From assembly GCF_014194695.1 (NCBI RefSeq), contig NZ_JACIAH010000001.1, forward strand, positions 806,001 to 870,000: a stretch of DNA of 64,000 bases, written 5' to 3'. Numbering within the stretch: position 1 is the stretch's first letter; each line of letters starts with the position of its first letter. The DNA comes from Rhizobium sp. BK399 (GTDB lineage: Bacteria > Pseudomonadota > Alphaproteobacteria > Rhizobiales > Rhizobiaceae). The notes beneath the pieces were generated by a model. The model was not told where the DNA came from. It saw only the letters and a list, made by a program, of their open reading frames with translations, and searched no databases. Positions 54,741-63,976 of the stretch are shown piece by piece. The position numbers were made by a program, and so were the translations under genes.

Positions 54741-56621
54741 ATGGGGACGTCACGACAGCCGCGGTGGTGGAACAAAATCAGGCCAGTGACCGGCTGGTTG
54801 CCAAGCTTTGCGAGGCTGGTAACAGTCACGCTGCTCGTTGTCTTGTCTATCTTCGTCGCGCTTCGGGTGGCCGCCCCCTATCTGATTTCCACCGGCCTTG
54901 TTCGATCCGGCATTGAGGATGCGCTTTCGAAATGGGCAGGCTATCGTGCAGAGATCGCCGGCAAGCCGGTCATCGAATTCTGGCCGACGCCTCGGATTAT
55001 CCTCAGCAAGATCTCCGTTCGCCAGAAAGACGACGGCGCCAAGCTGCTTGGAACGGTCGAAAGCCTTTCCGCCGAATTCAGCCTGATTGACGCGATCAGA
55101 GGGCGTGCAAGCTTCCACGAGTTCCATCTTCTGCGCCCCAACCTGCTGCTGACGCGTGAAAGCAGCGGCGTGATCGACTGGACCAATGAGGGGCTTCTGG
55201 CAAAGGCGATCGCCAATGCGCGCGAAGAAGGCGGAAGAGAAGTCCTCGACAAAAAACTGGATGCCGCCATCGGGGCGATTACCGTTGAGGACGGGACAGT
55301 GAATGTCGCCGACGTCGCCAGCGGCAGGACGTTCCGTTTCGACGGCGTGACGGCCGATGTCAGCTGGCGCAAACTGTCGAGCCCAATCACCGCCGTGCTG
55401 ATCGCACGGACGAGCGGACAGGATTTGAAGCTCGATTTTTCCTCCCGCAGCCCGTTGCTCATCTTCGGCGGCAAGAGCGCGGAGATGACGGCGTCGCTGA
55501 CTTCCGGCCTGCTTACAGCGCGGTTCCAAGGGGTGGCAAATATCTCGCATCTCTTCGACCTCTCCGGCAACATGGCGCTCAGCATCCCCGACATGCCGGC
55601 ACTGCTGACATGGGTCGACCGATCGCTGCCGGGTATCGCGACCCTTCGGACCTTCTCGCTCGAGACGGATGTCGCGTCGGTGCCGAACGGCTTCCGCTTC
55701 GACAATGTCAACATGAGCATGAATGGATCGAATGCGCGCGGTGCGATGGATGTGGCCTTTCCACCGGGCAAGCGCGCCAAGCTTGGTGGCACGCTCGCTT
55801 TCGACCAAATGAACTTCCGGTCGCTGTTCGATGCGTTTATCCTGCGCCTGGCCGCCGGTGAGGCGGATGGACCGCCCGATGGCGGACTTCTGCAAAAGCT
55901 GGACCTCGACCTGCGGCTTTCCGCCAAGCAGGCGCTGGTGGAGCCTTTCACGCTATCGGACGTCGGGGCCAGCATCATCGTTTCCAGCAACGAGGCGAAG
56001 TTCGACATCGGCGACAGCCAATTCGAGGGCGGCGAACTATCTGCTCACTTGGAGGCGATGCGTGGAGATTTCGACGGCGGTGGCAGATTGCAACTGTCGA
56101 TCCGGGGTGCCGACTTTGCCGGCCTGATCGAGCGGCTTCAGCTCCAAGGACCGCTGCCGCTTGCAACGGGTTCTCTGGACATGTCGGTGAAGACATCGAT
56201 GCCGCTCTGGAAGGCTGGGGCCAGCGACGTGACGGGAAGGATCGCCTTCCGCGCGCGGTCGGGCTCACTTCCAGGATTTGATGCGGAAGCGGTGCGCGAA
56301 GAGGCAGCACGAGCCGACTTCTTTCCCTTGAATTCAGTATCCCATCGCGCCTTCGCTTTCGACAATTTCGACATCACCGCGGACCTCGCGGACGGCGCAG
56401 CGACAATCCACGGGGCACGGATCGAGGGACCGCAGCAGACGCTGATCCTTTCGGGCGTCATTCCTTATCGGTCGAGTGGATTGGCCTTGTCGGGAACGAT
56501 CGAGGCGACCGACCCAACGGTATCACCGAGCTTGCCGCCTCTGCCATTCTTCGTTGGCGGTGCGTGGCCGGAGCCGGTTATCTCGCCTGCCCCGGTCACG
56601 CAGCAGGGGTCGACCAAATAG
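54741..56621 (+). CDS. AsmA-family inner-membrane protein
   Basis: A 626-residue AsmA-like protein. One membrane helix near the N-terminus (about residues 23-45, SFARLVTVTLLVVLSIFVALRV) anchors it in the inner membrane, and a large periplasmic beta-rich part follows (WAGYRAEIAGKPVIEFWPTPRIILSKISV near residues 65-93 is the AsmA N-terminal signature). Such proteins may carry lipids between inner and outer membranes or affect outer-membrane assembly. The C-terminal end is Pro-rich (SPSLPPLPFFVGGAWPEP). ATG at 54741 is preferred to a frame from 54528 that overlaps the divergent gene. Convergent with potI. Confidence 0.82.
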   Translation: MGTSRQPRWWNKIRPVTGWLPSFARLVTVTLLVVLSIFVALRVAAPYLISTGLVRSGIEDALSKWAGYRAEIAGKPVIEFWPTPRIILSKISVRQKDDGAKLLGTVESLSAEFSLIDAIRGRASFHEFHLLRPNLLLTRESSGVIDWTNEGLLAKAIANAREEGGREVLDKKLDAAIGAITVEDGTVNVADVASGRTFRFDGVTADVSWRKLSSPITAVLIARTSGQDLKLDFSSRSPLLIFGGKSAEMTASLTSGLLTARFQGVANISHLFDLSGNMALSIPDMPALLTWVDRSLPGIATLRTFSLETDVASVPNGFRFDNVNMSMNGSNARGAMDVAFPPGKRAKLGGTLAFDQMNFRSLFDAFILRLAAGEADGPPDGGLLQKLDLDLRLSAKQALVEPFTLSDVGASIIVSSNEAKFDIGDSQFEGGELSAHLEAMRGDFDGGGRLQLSIRGADFAGLIERLQLQGPLPLATGSLDMSVKTSMPLWKAGASDVTGRIAFRARSGSLPGFDAEAVREEAARADFFPLNSVSHRAFAFDNFDITADLADGAATIHGARIEGPQQTLILSGVIPYRSSGLALSGTIEATDPTVSPSLPPLPFFVGGAWPEPVISPAPVTQQGSTK

Positions 56622-57440
56622 TCACGGCGCGATTGCCGCCGCACGCTCGTCCCGCTCGCGCTGCAGTTCGCGGCGCTTCGTGATCGTCGATGCACAGATG
56701 ACGCCAATCGCCACGATGCCGATCAGAATAGTGCAGACCGCATTGATCTCGGGCGTTACCCCGAGGCGGACCTGGCTGTAGATCTTCATCGGCAGCGTCG
56801 TCGCTCCGGGGCCGGAGGTGAAGCTCGCGATGACAAGGTCATCCAGCGACAATGTGAAGGCGAGAATCCAGCCGGAAAGCACTGCAGGCGCAATAATCGG
56901 CAGCGTGATTTCGAAGAACGTCCGCACGGGCGGCGAGCCGAGATCCTGGGCTGCCTCCTCGATCGATCGGTCGAAGCTCAGCAGCCGCGATTGCACGACA
57001 ACGGCAACGAAGCACATGGTCAGCGTCGTGTGCGCCAGCGTGATCGTCCAGAAGCCGCGGTCCAGGCCGATTGCGACGAAGAGCAGCAGAAGCGACAGGC
57101 CGGTGATCACCTCGGGCATGACCAGCGGCGCGTACACCATGCCGGAAAACAGCATGCGCCCGCGAAAGCGCGTGTAACGCACCAGAGCGATCGCGGCGAG
57201 CGTTCCGAGGATCGTTGCCGCGGTGGCCGAGAGTATCCCGACGCGGATCGTCACCCAGGCCGCATCGAGCAAAGCCTGATTATGAAGGAGCGAGACGTAC
57301 CATTTGGCCGAAAAGCCACCCCAGACGGTCACGAGTTTCGACTCGTTGAAGGAAAACACGACCAGAAGAACGATCGGCAGGTAGAGAAACGCGAAGCCGA
57401 GCGCGACGGAAGCGACGTTGAAACGGGTCCATCTCAGCAT
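56622..57440 (-). CDS. potI: Putrescine ABC transporter, permease PotI
   Basis: One of the two inner-membrane permeases of the PotFGHI putrescine importer, 272 residues, six helices. The N-terminus (ASVALGFAFLYLPIVLLVVFSFNESK) and the EAA loop (QSRLLSFDRSIEEAAQDLGSPPVRTFFEITLPIIAPAVLSG, here residues about 155-195) are typical of spermidine/putrescine permeases. It starts two bases after potH, so both are one transcript with potG and potF upstream. The C-terminal tail (TKRRELQRERDERAAAIAP) is charged. Confidence 0.92.
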   Translation of the reverse strand: MLRWTRFNVASVALGFAFLYLPIVLLVVFSFNESKLVTVWGGFSAKWYVSLLHNQALLDAAWVTIRVGILSATAATILGTLAAIALVRYTRFRGRMLFSGMVYAPLVMPEVITGLSLLLLFVAIGLDRGFWTITLAHTTLTMCFVAVVVQSRLLSFDRSIEEAAQDLGSPPVRTFFEITLPIIAPAVLSGWILAFTLSLDDLVIASFTSGPGATTLPMKIYSQVRLGVTPEINAVCTILIGIVAIGVICASTITKRRELQRERDERAAAIAP

Positions 57441-57442
57441 GT

Positions 57443-58354
57443 CTATCTCCCCTGCTCATCGGCCTTGGCCTGCGCGTTCTGGAAGAACACGATCGGGATC
57501 ACCAGGATCAGCAGCAGGATGGTCGCGACCGCCGAGGACACTGGCCAGTCGCGGTTGGAATTGAATTCGTTCCACAACGTCTTGCCGATCATCAGCGTCT
57601 GCGATCCGCCAAGGAGATCGGGGATAACGAACTCGCCGACAGCGGGGATAAACACCAGCATGCAGCCGGCGACGACGCCGGGCAGCGACAGCGGGAAAGT
57701 CACTCGCCAAAACGCGCTGATCGGCGTGCAGCCAAGATCCTGCGCAGCTTCGATCAAGGTGCCATCCATCTTTTCCAGCGAGGAGTAGAGCGGCAGGACC
57801 ATGAACGGCAGGTAGGAATAGACGATGCCGATATAGACCGCGACGTTGGTGTTCAGGATGATCAGAGGGGTGTCGATGACGTGCAGCGATAGCAGAAGCT
57901 GATTGAACAATCCTTCCGGCTTCAGGATCGCGATCCAGGCGTAGACCCGGATAAGGAAGCTCGTCCAGAACGGCAGGATGACCAGCATCAGCAGCGTCGG
58001 ACGAATGCTGCGCGGCGCCTGTGCCATGCCGTAGGCGATCGGATAGGCGATCAGCAGCGTCAGGAACGTCGAGATGCCGGCGATCACCAGGCTCGATATG
58101 TAAGCGTTCACATAGAGCGGATCATCGATGAGGTAGCTATAGTTGTCGAAGGAAAAGGTGCCGACTTTTTCCCAGAAACCGGCCAAGCCATCACCGAGCG
58201 AAAAAACCGGCTCGTAGGGGGGCATGGCGATTGCCGTCGTCGACAGCGATATGCGGAAGACGATGAAGAACGGCGCCAGGAAGAACAGCAGCAGCCAGAC
58301 ATAGGGAACGATGATGACCAGGCGATTGTAGAAAGCGGAACCGAGCTTGCCCAT
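57443..58354 (-). CDS. potH: Putrescine ABC transporter, permease PotH
   Basis: The second permease, 303 residues, with six helices. LVIIVPYVWLLLFFLAPFFIVFRISLS is helix 1, and the EAA-type loop is YSSLEKMDGTLIEAAQDLGCTPISAFWRVTFP (about 200-230). The periplasmic loop after helix 1 is longer than in PotI, as is usual for PotH. It follows potG with three bases between, and potI follows after two. PotH and PotI form the channel for putrescine delivered by PotF. Confidence 0.92.
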   Translation of the reverse strand: MGKLGSAFYNRLVIIVPYVWLLLFFLAPFFIVFRISLSTTAIAMPPYEPVFSLGDGLAGFWEKVGTFSFDNYSYLIDDPLYVNAYISSLVIAGISTFLTLLIAYPIAYGMAQAPRSIRPTLLMLVILPFWTSFLIRVYAWIAILKPEGLFNQLLLSLHVIDTPLIILNTNVAVYIGIVYSYLPFMVLPLYSSLEKMDGTLIEAAQDLGCTPISAFWRVTFPLSLPGVVAGCMLVFIPAVGEFVIPDLLGGSQTLMIGKTLWNEFNSNRDWPVSSAVATILLLILVIPIVFFQNAQAKADEQGR

Positions 58355-58357
58355 GGT

Positions 58358-59500
58358 TCAATCCTTGAGAAGGACGCCGGCATCCTCGGCGAAGGTGATC
58401 CAGACTTCCTGATCGTAAGTAAACGGATCGTCGACGGCGCGTTGGGCATTGAGAAGCGAGGCCTTGACCACTTTGCCGCTCGTCAGCTTCACGTGGAAAA
58501 CCGTCATGTCGCCGAGATAGCCGATGTCCCACAGTTCCCCGGAGGCCGCGTTCACCTTTGGATTGGCAGGCGGCTTGCGTGAAACCTTGAGCTTTTCCGG
58601 ACGGATCGCGAAGCCGACAGACGAGCCCATGGTCGGCTTTTCGGGGGTGACGACGCTGATCGAGAAATCTTGGTCGACGGCAATCTCGACGGTGCTGTCA
58701 TTCGCGCTCGCGACCTTGCCATCGAAGATGTTCACGTCACCGATGAAGTCAGCAACAAAGCGGGAGTTCGGCGCCTCGTAGATCTCGGCCGGCGTCGCCA
58801 CCTGGACGACCTTGCCGTGGCTCATCACCGCAATTCGATCGGCCATGGTCATCGCCTCTTCCTGGTCGTGGGTGACCACGACAAAGGTCAGGCCGAGGTT
58901 CTGCTGCAGATCCATGAGCTCGAACTGCGTTTCCTCACGCAGCTTCTTGTCCAGCGCGCCAAGCGGCTCGTCGAGCAGTAGCACCTTCGGCCGCTTGGCG
59001 AGCGAACGCGCCAGAGCAACGCGCTGGCGCTGGCCACCAGACAGCTGGTTCGGCTTGCGCGCGGCGAACTTTTCGAGCTTCACCATCTTCAGCATCTGCA
59101 GAACGCGCTCGGCAATCTCCTCCTTCGGCATGCCATCCTGGCGCAGGCCGAAGGCGATATTCTTTTCCACGGTCATATGCGGAAAGAGCGCGTAGGACTG
59201 AAACATCATGTTGACCGGCCGCTTGTAGGGCGGCGTGCCGGCAAGGTTTGTGCCGTCGAGGACGATTTCGCCCGAAGTCGGCTGCTCGAAGCCTGCAAGC
59301 ATGCGCAGCAGCGTCGATTTTCCGCAGCCGGAAGCCCCGAGCAAAGCAAAGAATTCGCGGTGATAGATATTCAAAGACAGGTCGTCGACGGCCGTGAAGT
59401 CGCCAAATCGCTTCGTGACGTTGTTGAACGATATAAACGGCTTCGATGCCGGGTCTGTCCACGGTGAAAAGGAGCGGCGGATATTGCCAAGTGACTTCAT
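58358..59500 (-). CDS. potG: Putrescine ABC transporter, ATP-binding protein PotG
   Basis: A 380-residue ATPase of the CUT1/PotA-like class. Walker A GASGCGKSTLLRML (about residues 55-68), Q-loop MMFQSYALFPHMTVE, signature LSGGQRQRVALARSLA, Walker B VLLLDEPLGALDKKLRE and the switch His in VVTHDQEEAM are intact. The C-terminal 120 residues form the TOBE-type regulatory domain (VGFAIRPEKLKVSRK). It begins 93 bases after potF, across two stem-loops. It energises uptake of putrescine. Confidence 0.93.
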   Translation of the reverse strand: MKSLGNIRRSFSPWTDPASKPFISFNNVTKRFGDFTAVDDLSLNIYHREFFALLGASGCGKSTLLRMLAGFEQPTSGEIVLDGTNLAGTPPYKRPVNMMFQSYALFPHMTVEKNIAFGLRQDGMPKEEIAERVLQMLKMVKLEKFAARKPNQLSGGQRQRVALARSLAKRPKVLLLDEPLGALDKKLREETQFELMDLQQNLGLTFVVVTHDQEEAMTMADRIAVMSHGKVVQVATPAEIYEAPNSRFVADFIGDVNIFDGKVASANDSTVEIAVDQDFSISVVTPEKPTMGSSVGFAIRPEKLKVSRKPPANPKVNAASGELWDIGYLGDMTVFHVKLTSGKVVKASLLNAQRAVDDPFTYDQEVWITFAEDAGVLLKD

Positions 59501-59527
59501 ATTGTGCCCCGAAAAGTCATTCTAAGA

Positions 59528-59584
59528 GCCGGCTTCCCCGAGGCCGGCACGGAAAGAAAAGGCCCGGGCGTTACCGGCCGGGCC
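59528..59584 (-). promoter_or_regulatory. Tandem stem-loops between potF and potG
   Basis: Two perfect inverted repeats: GGCCCGG/CCGGGCC (59561-59567, 59578-59584) and GCCGGC/GCCGGC (59528-59533, 59543-59548). On the minus strand the first is followed by TTTTCTTTCC, a terminator-like tail, so it may let only part of the transcripts continue into potGHI. Confidence 0.65.
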
Positions 59585-59593
59585 TAATCTTCG

Positions 59594-60694
59594 TTATTGG
59601 CCGGTGACGACTTTCGTCCAGATCCGGGTCGCGGTGCGCTGCGTTTTCGGATCCCATGGTGTGACGCTGTAGAGCTTCTTCATTACGTCCTCGCTCGGAT
59701 AGACCGACGGGTCGTCAAGGACTTCCTTGTCGATGAATTGCTGCGACGCCTTGTTGCCGTTGGCGTAGAACACATAGTTGCTGGCCTTGGCGATGACCTC
59801 AGGCTTCATCATGTAGTTGAGGAATTCGTGCGCCTCGGCGACGTGCTTGGCATCCGCCGGGATCGCCATCATGTCGAACCACATCTGCGCGCCCTGTGAC
59901 GGAATGGAATAACCGACTTCGACGCCATTCTTGGCTTCGGTCGCGCGGTTGGCGGCCTGGAAGATGTCGCCGGAGTAACCGAACGCGATGCAGATATCGC
60001 CGTTAGCCAAGGCGTTGATATATTCCGAGGAATGGAACTTGCGGACGAAGGGCCTTACCTTTTCCAGCAGTTCGCCGGCCTTCTGCAGATCGGCCGGCTT
60101 GCTCGAATTGGGGTCAAGGCCGATATAGGTCAAGGCCGACGGCATGACGTCCTTTGGTGCATCCAACATATAGATGCCGCAATCCTTGAATTTTGCCGCA
60201 ACCGCCGGATCGAAGATTGCTTCAAGGCCCGGCGCCTTTGCGTCGGGTCCGAGGATCTCGGCGACCTTCTTCTTGTTGTAACCGATGCCGTTGGTGCCCC
60301 ACATGTAGTCCACGGCGTATTCGTTGCCGGGGTCGTACATCGCGGTGCGCTGCTGGATCATATCCCACATATTGGAGAGGTTCGGCAGCTTGGATTTGTC
60401 GAGCTTCTGGAAGACGCCCGCCTGGATCTGGCGTTGAAGGAAGTCACCGCTCGGCACGACCACGTCGTAACCGGTGCCGCCAGCGAGCAGCTTTGTTTCA
60501 ACCGTCTCGTTGGAATCGAAGGTGTCGTAGACGACCTTGATGCCGGTTTCCTTGGTAAAGTCTTCTAGGATGGAGCTGTCGATGTAGTCCGACCAGTTGT
60601 AGATGTTGACCACACGCTCCTGCGCAAAGGACGGCGCAGCGGCGAACGCGAGTATAACGGCGCCCGCTGCAAGTCTTGCGATTACTGACCTCAT
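59594..60694 (-). CDS. potF: Putrescine-binding periplasmic protein PotF
   Basis: The periplasmic receptor of the PotFGHI system, 366 residues. A Sec signal peptide spans residues 1-24 (MRSVIARLAAGAVILAFAAA, cut after PSFA). The mature start, QERVVNIYNWSDYIDSSIL, is the PotF/PotD signature, and GVEVGYSIPSQGAQMWFDMMAIPADAKHVAEA is the second. ATG at 60694 is clear; an in-frame TTG far upstream is not. It is first in the operon, so binding protein is made in excess, helped by the stem-loops after it. Confidence 0.93.
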   Translation of the reverse strand: MRSVIARLAAGAVILAFAAAPSFAQERVVNIYNWSDYIDSSILEDFTKETGIKVVYDTFDSNETVETKLLAGGTGYDVVVPSGDFLQRQIQAGVFQKLDKSKLPNLSNMWDMIQQRTAMYDPGNEYAVDYMWGTNGIGYNKKKVAEILGPDAKAPGLEAIFDPAVAAKFKDCGIYMLDAPKDVMPSALTYIGLDPNSSKPADLQKAGELLEKVRPFVRKFHSSEYINALANGDICIAFGYSGDIFQAANRATEAKNGVEVGYSIPSQGAQMWFDMMAIPADAKHVAEAHEFLNYMMKPEVIAKASNYVFYANGNKASQQFIDKEVLDDPSVYPSEDVMKKLYSVTPWDPKTQRTATRIWTKVVTGQ

Positions 60695-60823
60695 GCTATC
60701 TCCTGTTTTCTTCTTGCTTTGCGGTGCCGTTTGCGGACGCCGCCCCTCTGGTTTTGCAGGCAGACTAGAAAGGTTTTCGAGAGCCCACAAGCGCAAAAAC
60801 CAGTAGTCTCAATCATTTCACAG

Positions 60824-62236
60824 TCATTGAAAGTCGAAGCTGCTGAGGCCTGTAACCATCTCATCGAGGCCTAGCGGTCGTGTGACGGGTGGTTCAGCGC
60901 GCGAGAGGCAACCGCGCCGCTCGCACAAGCGGCAGGCGGGTCCGATCAGGACCGGCTGCTGCGCAGTTACAACCTGACCATAGACCGACGCTTCACCGGT
61001 CGCCGCCTCGCAGCAGAGTAGTAATGCCGTGCGCCTCACCCGCTCGCCGAACGCAACGTTCGGCCCCTCGAGCGTCCGGGCGACGGTGAGGTAGCGACCG
61101 CCATCCGGCAGTTCGACCGTTTCGGCAAGAATCTGGCCGGGCTGAAGGAAGGCCGCATGAATGTTCAGCTTGGGACAGCCGCCGCCAAAACGCGAATGCG
61201 GGAAGCCCTGCGCTCCCGCACGCCGCAGCCGGTGGCCGGCCGCATCGATCTCCATCATGAAGAATGGAATGCCGGAGGCACCCGGACGCTGCAGCGTGAC
61301 CAGCCGGGCCGCCGTCTGCGCATAGGAAACGCCGAAGCGCGAGCGAAGGATGTCGACATCGTATCGGCTGGCTTGTGCTGCAGAGAGGAATGGCGCATAG
61401 GGCATGGCGAGCGCCAACGCGCCGTAACGAGAGAGTTCGAAGCGCGCTATCCGCTTCGCCTCCGGCGTCAACAGCGCCAGACCGTCGAGCTCCGCCAGGA
61501 TCGCATCGCGCAAGGCGAGCGTCGCAACCTCGATGGCGACCTCGTGCGCCTGATCGGCCGGCGACAGTCGCTCGGAGACGAAGAGACGCATCGAGTGCCG
61601 GTCGAAGCGGCGCCGCAGGTCGGGCATGACATGAACTGGAAGGACACGCACACTGATCCCGCGCTCCGCCCCGAGCCACTCCTTGAAAGCCGCCGGCAAA
61701 TCACGCACCTCGGCAAAGCGGGCCAGGAAGGCCTCTGCCGCTGCCTCCAACTCAGGGAAATAGGCGGAGCGCCGCTCTAGAACATCGCGGACTTCGTCGG
61801 CTGGAAGCCGCGCGCCCGCCAGCGGCATTTGTCCCGGTCCCGCTGTCAGGGACGTCAGGTCCGACAAGCGGCTCGCCTGTTCGCTGTAGGCGCGGTACAG
61901 CTTGATGATGCCACTGGCCGCGTTGGGCGCTGCTTCCGCGACCTCGACGAGCTCCTGATCGCCGGGTAGTTCGCCCGCCAGCAGCGGATCCGCAAAAATC
62001 TCCCTCAGTTGATCGAGACTGCCGCCACTGCCTTCCCTCAGCTCCTCCAGATCGACCTTGTAGACCGAAGACAGCTTCAGGAGCAGTTGCACGGTCAGTG
62101 GCCGCTGGTTGCGCTCGATAAGGTTGAGATAGGACGGAGAGATCCCGAGCGCCTCGGCCATCGCGGACTGGGTCAAGCCGAGACCGTTTCTAATGCGCCG
62201 AACCTTTGGTCCCGCAAAGATCTTGCGCTCCGCCAT
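60824..62236 (-). CDS. ScfR/RamB-like short-chain-fatty-acyl-CoA regulator (XRE + DUF2083)
   Basis: A 470-residue regulator. Residues 9-65 are an XRE helix-turn-helix (KVRRIRNGLGLTQSAMAEALGISPSYLNLIERNQRPLTVQLLLKL), the middle holds an ImmA/IrrE-like metallopeptidase-type domain (HEVAIEVATLALRDAILAEL, without an intact HExxH), and the C-terminus has the short-chain-fatty-acid-sensing Cys-rich tail (GPACRLCERRGCLSR). Homologues called RamB/ScfR control glyoxylate-cycle genes by sensing acyl-CoA. It is divergent from aceA, with repeated TTTACAAA boxes between them, so it almost surely controls aceA. Confidence 0.88.
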   Translation of the reverse strand: MAERKIFAGPKVRRIRNGLGLTQSAMAEALGISPSYLNLIERNQRPLTVQLLLKLSSVYKVDLEELREGSGGSLDQLREIFADPLLAGELPGDQELVEVAEAAPNAASGIIKLYRAYSEQASRLSDLTSLTAGPGQMPLAGARLPADEVRDVLERRSAYFPELEAAAEAFLARFAEVRDLPAAFKEWLGAERGISVRVLPVHVMPDLRRRFDRHSMRLFVSERLSPADQAHEVAIEVATLALRDAILAELDGLALLTPEAKRIARFELSRYGALALAMPYAPFLSAAQASRYDVDILRSRFGVSYAQTAARLVTLQRPGASGIPFFMMEIDAAGHRLRRAGAQGFPHSRFGGGCPKLNIHAAFLQPGQILAETVELPDGGRYLTVARTLEGPNVAFGERVRRTALLLCCEAATGEASVYGQVVTAQQPVLIGPACRLCERRGCLSRAEPPVTRPLGLDEMVTGLSSFDFQ

Positions 62237-62246
62237 GTGACAATCC

Positions 62247-62380
62247 TTTACAAAACTTCGACGCGCGACATTTACAATATTTTACAAATTCACAAAGCGA
62301 ACCTGTCAAAGCTTTGCATCCTAACTCGTTTTCGCCCGCTATACCATAGATAACTCTGGCTTTTCTCAGGGATTTGTAAA
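62247..62380. promoter_or_regulatory. Repeated TTTACAAA boxes between the ScfR-like gene and aceA
   Basis: TTTACAAA occurs at 62247-62254 and 62281-62288, a near copy TTTACAAT at 62271-62278, and the inverted form TTTGTAAA at 62373-62380. The cluster spans the divergent promoter region and resembles the TTTGCAAA-type sites of RamB. Binding by the adjacent regulator is inferred. Confidence 0.5.
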
Positions 62381-62427
62381 TTCTGTCAATCATCCAGACC
62401 GACCACATAATCTACAAGGAGCATGAG

Positions 62428-63717
62428 ATGACAGAATTTGACAAGCTGCACCGGGATCTTCCGGCAGGACGTTTCAACGGGGTCGAGCGTCCCTACTCGA
62501 TCGATGACGTCAAGCGGCTGCGCGGCTCCGTCGAACTACGCCATACCCTCGCCGAAATGGGCGCCAAGCGGCTGTGGCAACTTCTGCATCAGGATGATTT
62601 CGTCAACGCCCTCGGCGCGCTCTCCGGTAATCAGGCGATGCAGATGGTTCGTGCCGGATTGAAGGCAATCTACCTTTCCGGCTGGCAGGTCGCCGCAGAC
62701 AGCAATACCGCTTCTGCCATGTACCCGGACCAGTCGCTTTATCCGGCGAACGCCGGGCCAGAGCTTGCCAAGCGGATCAACCGGACCCTGCAGCGCGCCG
62801 ACCAGATCGAAACATCAGAGCGGAACGGCCTTTCCGTCGAGACCTGGTTTGCGCCGATCGTCGCCGACGCGGAGGCAGGCTTCGGCGGTCCGCTGAATGC
62901 CTTCGAGATCATGAAGGCCTATATCGAAGCCGGTGCCGCCGGCGTCCATTTCGAGGATCAGTTGGCGTCCGAGAAGAAATGCGGCCACCTTGGCGGCAAG
63001 GTCCTGATCCCGACCGCAGCTCATATCCGCAACCTTGACGCGGCTCGCCTCGCAGCCGATGTCATGGGCGTCCCGACGCTCGTCATCGCCCGCACGGACG
63101 CCGAGGCCGCCAAGCTGCTGACCTCAGACATCGATGAACGCGACCAACCCTTTGTCGATTATGATGCCGGTCGCACGGTCGAAGGCTTCTATCAGGTTCG
63201 CAATGGGCTCGAGCCATGCATCGCACGCGCGGTCGCCTATGCACCGCACTGCGATCTCATCTGGTGCGAGACCTCGAAGCCGGATCTCGAGCAGGCGCGC
63301 CGCTTCGCCGAAGGGGTCCACAAGGTGCATCCGGGCAAGCTGCTCGCCTACAACTGCTCGCCGTCGTTCAACTGGAAGAAAAACCTCGATGACGCGACGA
63401 TCGCCAAGTTCCAGCGCGAACTCGGCGCGATGGGTTACAAGTTCCAGTTCATCACGCTTGCCGGCTTCCACCAGTTGAACTTCGGGATGTACGAGCTCGC
63501 CCGCGGCTACAAGGACCGGCAGATGGCCGCCTACTCCGAACTGCAAGAGGCAGAGTTCGCGGCGGAGATTAACGGCTACACCGCGACCAAGCATCAGCGC
63601 GAAGTCGGCACCGGTTACTTCGATGCCGTTTCGATGGCCATCACCGGCGGACGTTCGTCGACCACTGCAATGAAAGAATCCACCGAACACGCACAATTCA
63701 AACCAGCAGCAGAATGA
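62428..63717 (+). CDS. aceA: Isocitrate lyase
   Basis: Splits isocitrate to glyoxylate and succinate, the first step of the glyoxylate shunt, needed for growth on acetate, acetoacetate and PHB-derived carbon. The 429-residue protein has the active-site KKCGH signature with Cys185 ([14 protein letters not shown]), substrate-binding regions ([31 protein letters not shown]), and lies within the usual 420-440 residue bacterial class. RBS AGGAGC precedes ATG 62428. The divergent ScfR-like gene and TTTACAAA boxes point to control by acyl-CoA. A small conserved gene follows 22 bases downstream. Confidence 0.96.
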   Translation: MTEFDKLHRDLPAGRFNGVERPYSIDDVKRLRGSVELRHTLAEMGAKRLWQLLHQDDFVNALGALSGNQAMQMVRAGLKAIYLSGWQVAADSNTASAMYPDQSLYPANAGPELAKRINRTLQRADQIETSERNGLSVETWFAPIVADAEAGFGGPLNAFEIMKAYIEAGAAGVHFEDQLASEKKCGHLGGKVLIPTAAHIRNLDAARLAADVMGVPTLVIARTDAEAAKLLTSDIDERDQPFVDYDAGRTVEGFYQVRNGLEPCIARAVAYAPHCDLIWCETSKPDLEQARRFAEGVHKVHPGKLLAYNCSPSFNWKKNLDDATIAKFQRELGAMGYKFQFITLAGFHQLNFGMYELARGYKDRQMAAYSELQEAEFAAEINGYTATKHQREVGTGYFDAVSMAITGGRSSTTAMKESTEHAQFKPAAE

Positions 63718-63739
63718 ACGCACCAAGGAGGAGAATGCC

Positions 63740-63976
63740 ATGCCCACGCTTGCACGCGTCAAGGAACGCGCTGAAGAACAGTCCACCTGCATGACCCCGG
63801 ATCAGCAGACGATGATCCGCATGCTCGCCAACGACCTGCACCGACTGAACCAATCGGTCATGAAGGCAGTCGATGCCGGCGTTTCCGTCGAGATCGTTCG
63901 CTCGGCGAGACACCATGGTGGCGACGGGAACTGGGGCGACCTTCTGATCCCCGTCATCGTCGCGGGACGCAGCTGA
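63740..63976 (+). CDS. Small conserved protein downstream of aceA
   Basis: A 78-residue protein with no recognised domain. A helical N-terminal half (MPTLARVKERAEEQ, then MTPDQQTMIRMLANDLHRLNQSVMKAV) is followed by a C-terminal GWGDL-like stretch (HHGGDGNWGDLLIPVIVAGRS). AAGGAGG lies seven bases ahead of the ATG, so translation should be strong. It is 22 bases past aceA and probably co-transcribed. It contains a Cys (residue 17) and His pair (HHGG), which might bind metal. Function unknown. Confidence 0.7.
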   Translation: MPTLARVKERAEEQSTCMTPDQQTMIRMLANDLHRLNQSVMKAVDAGVSVEIVRSARHHGGDGNWGDLLIPVIVAGRS

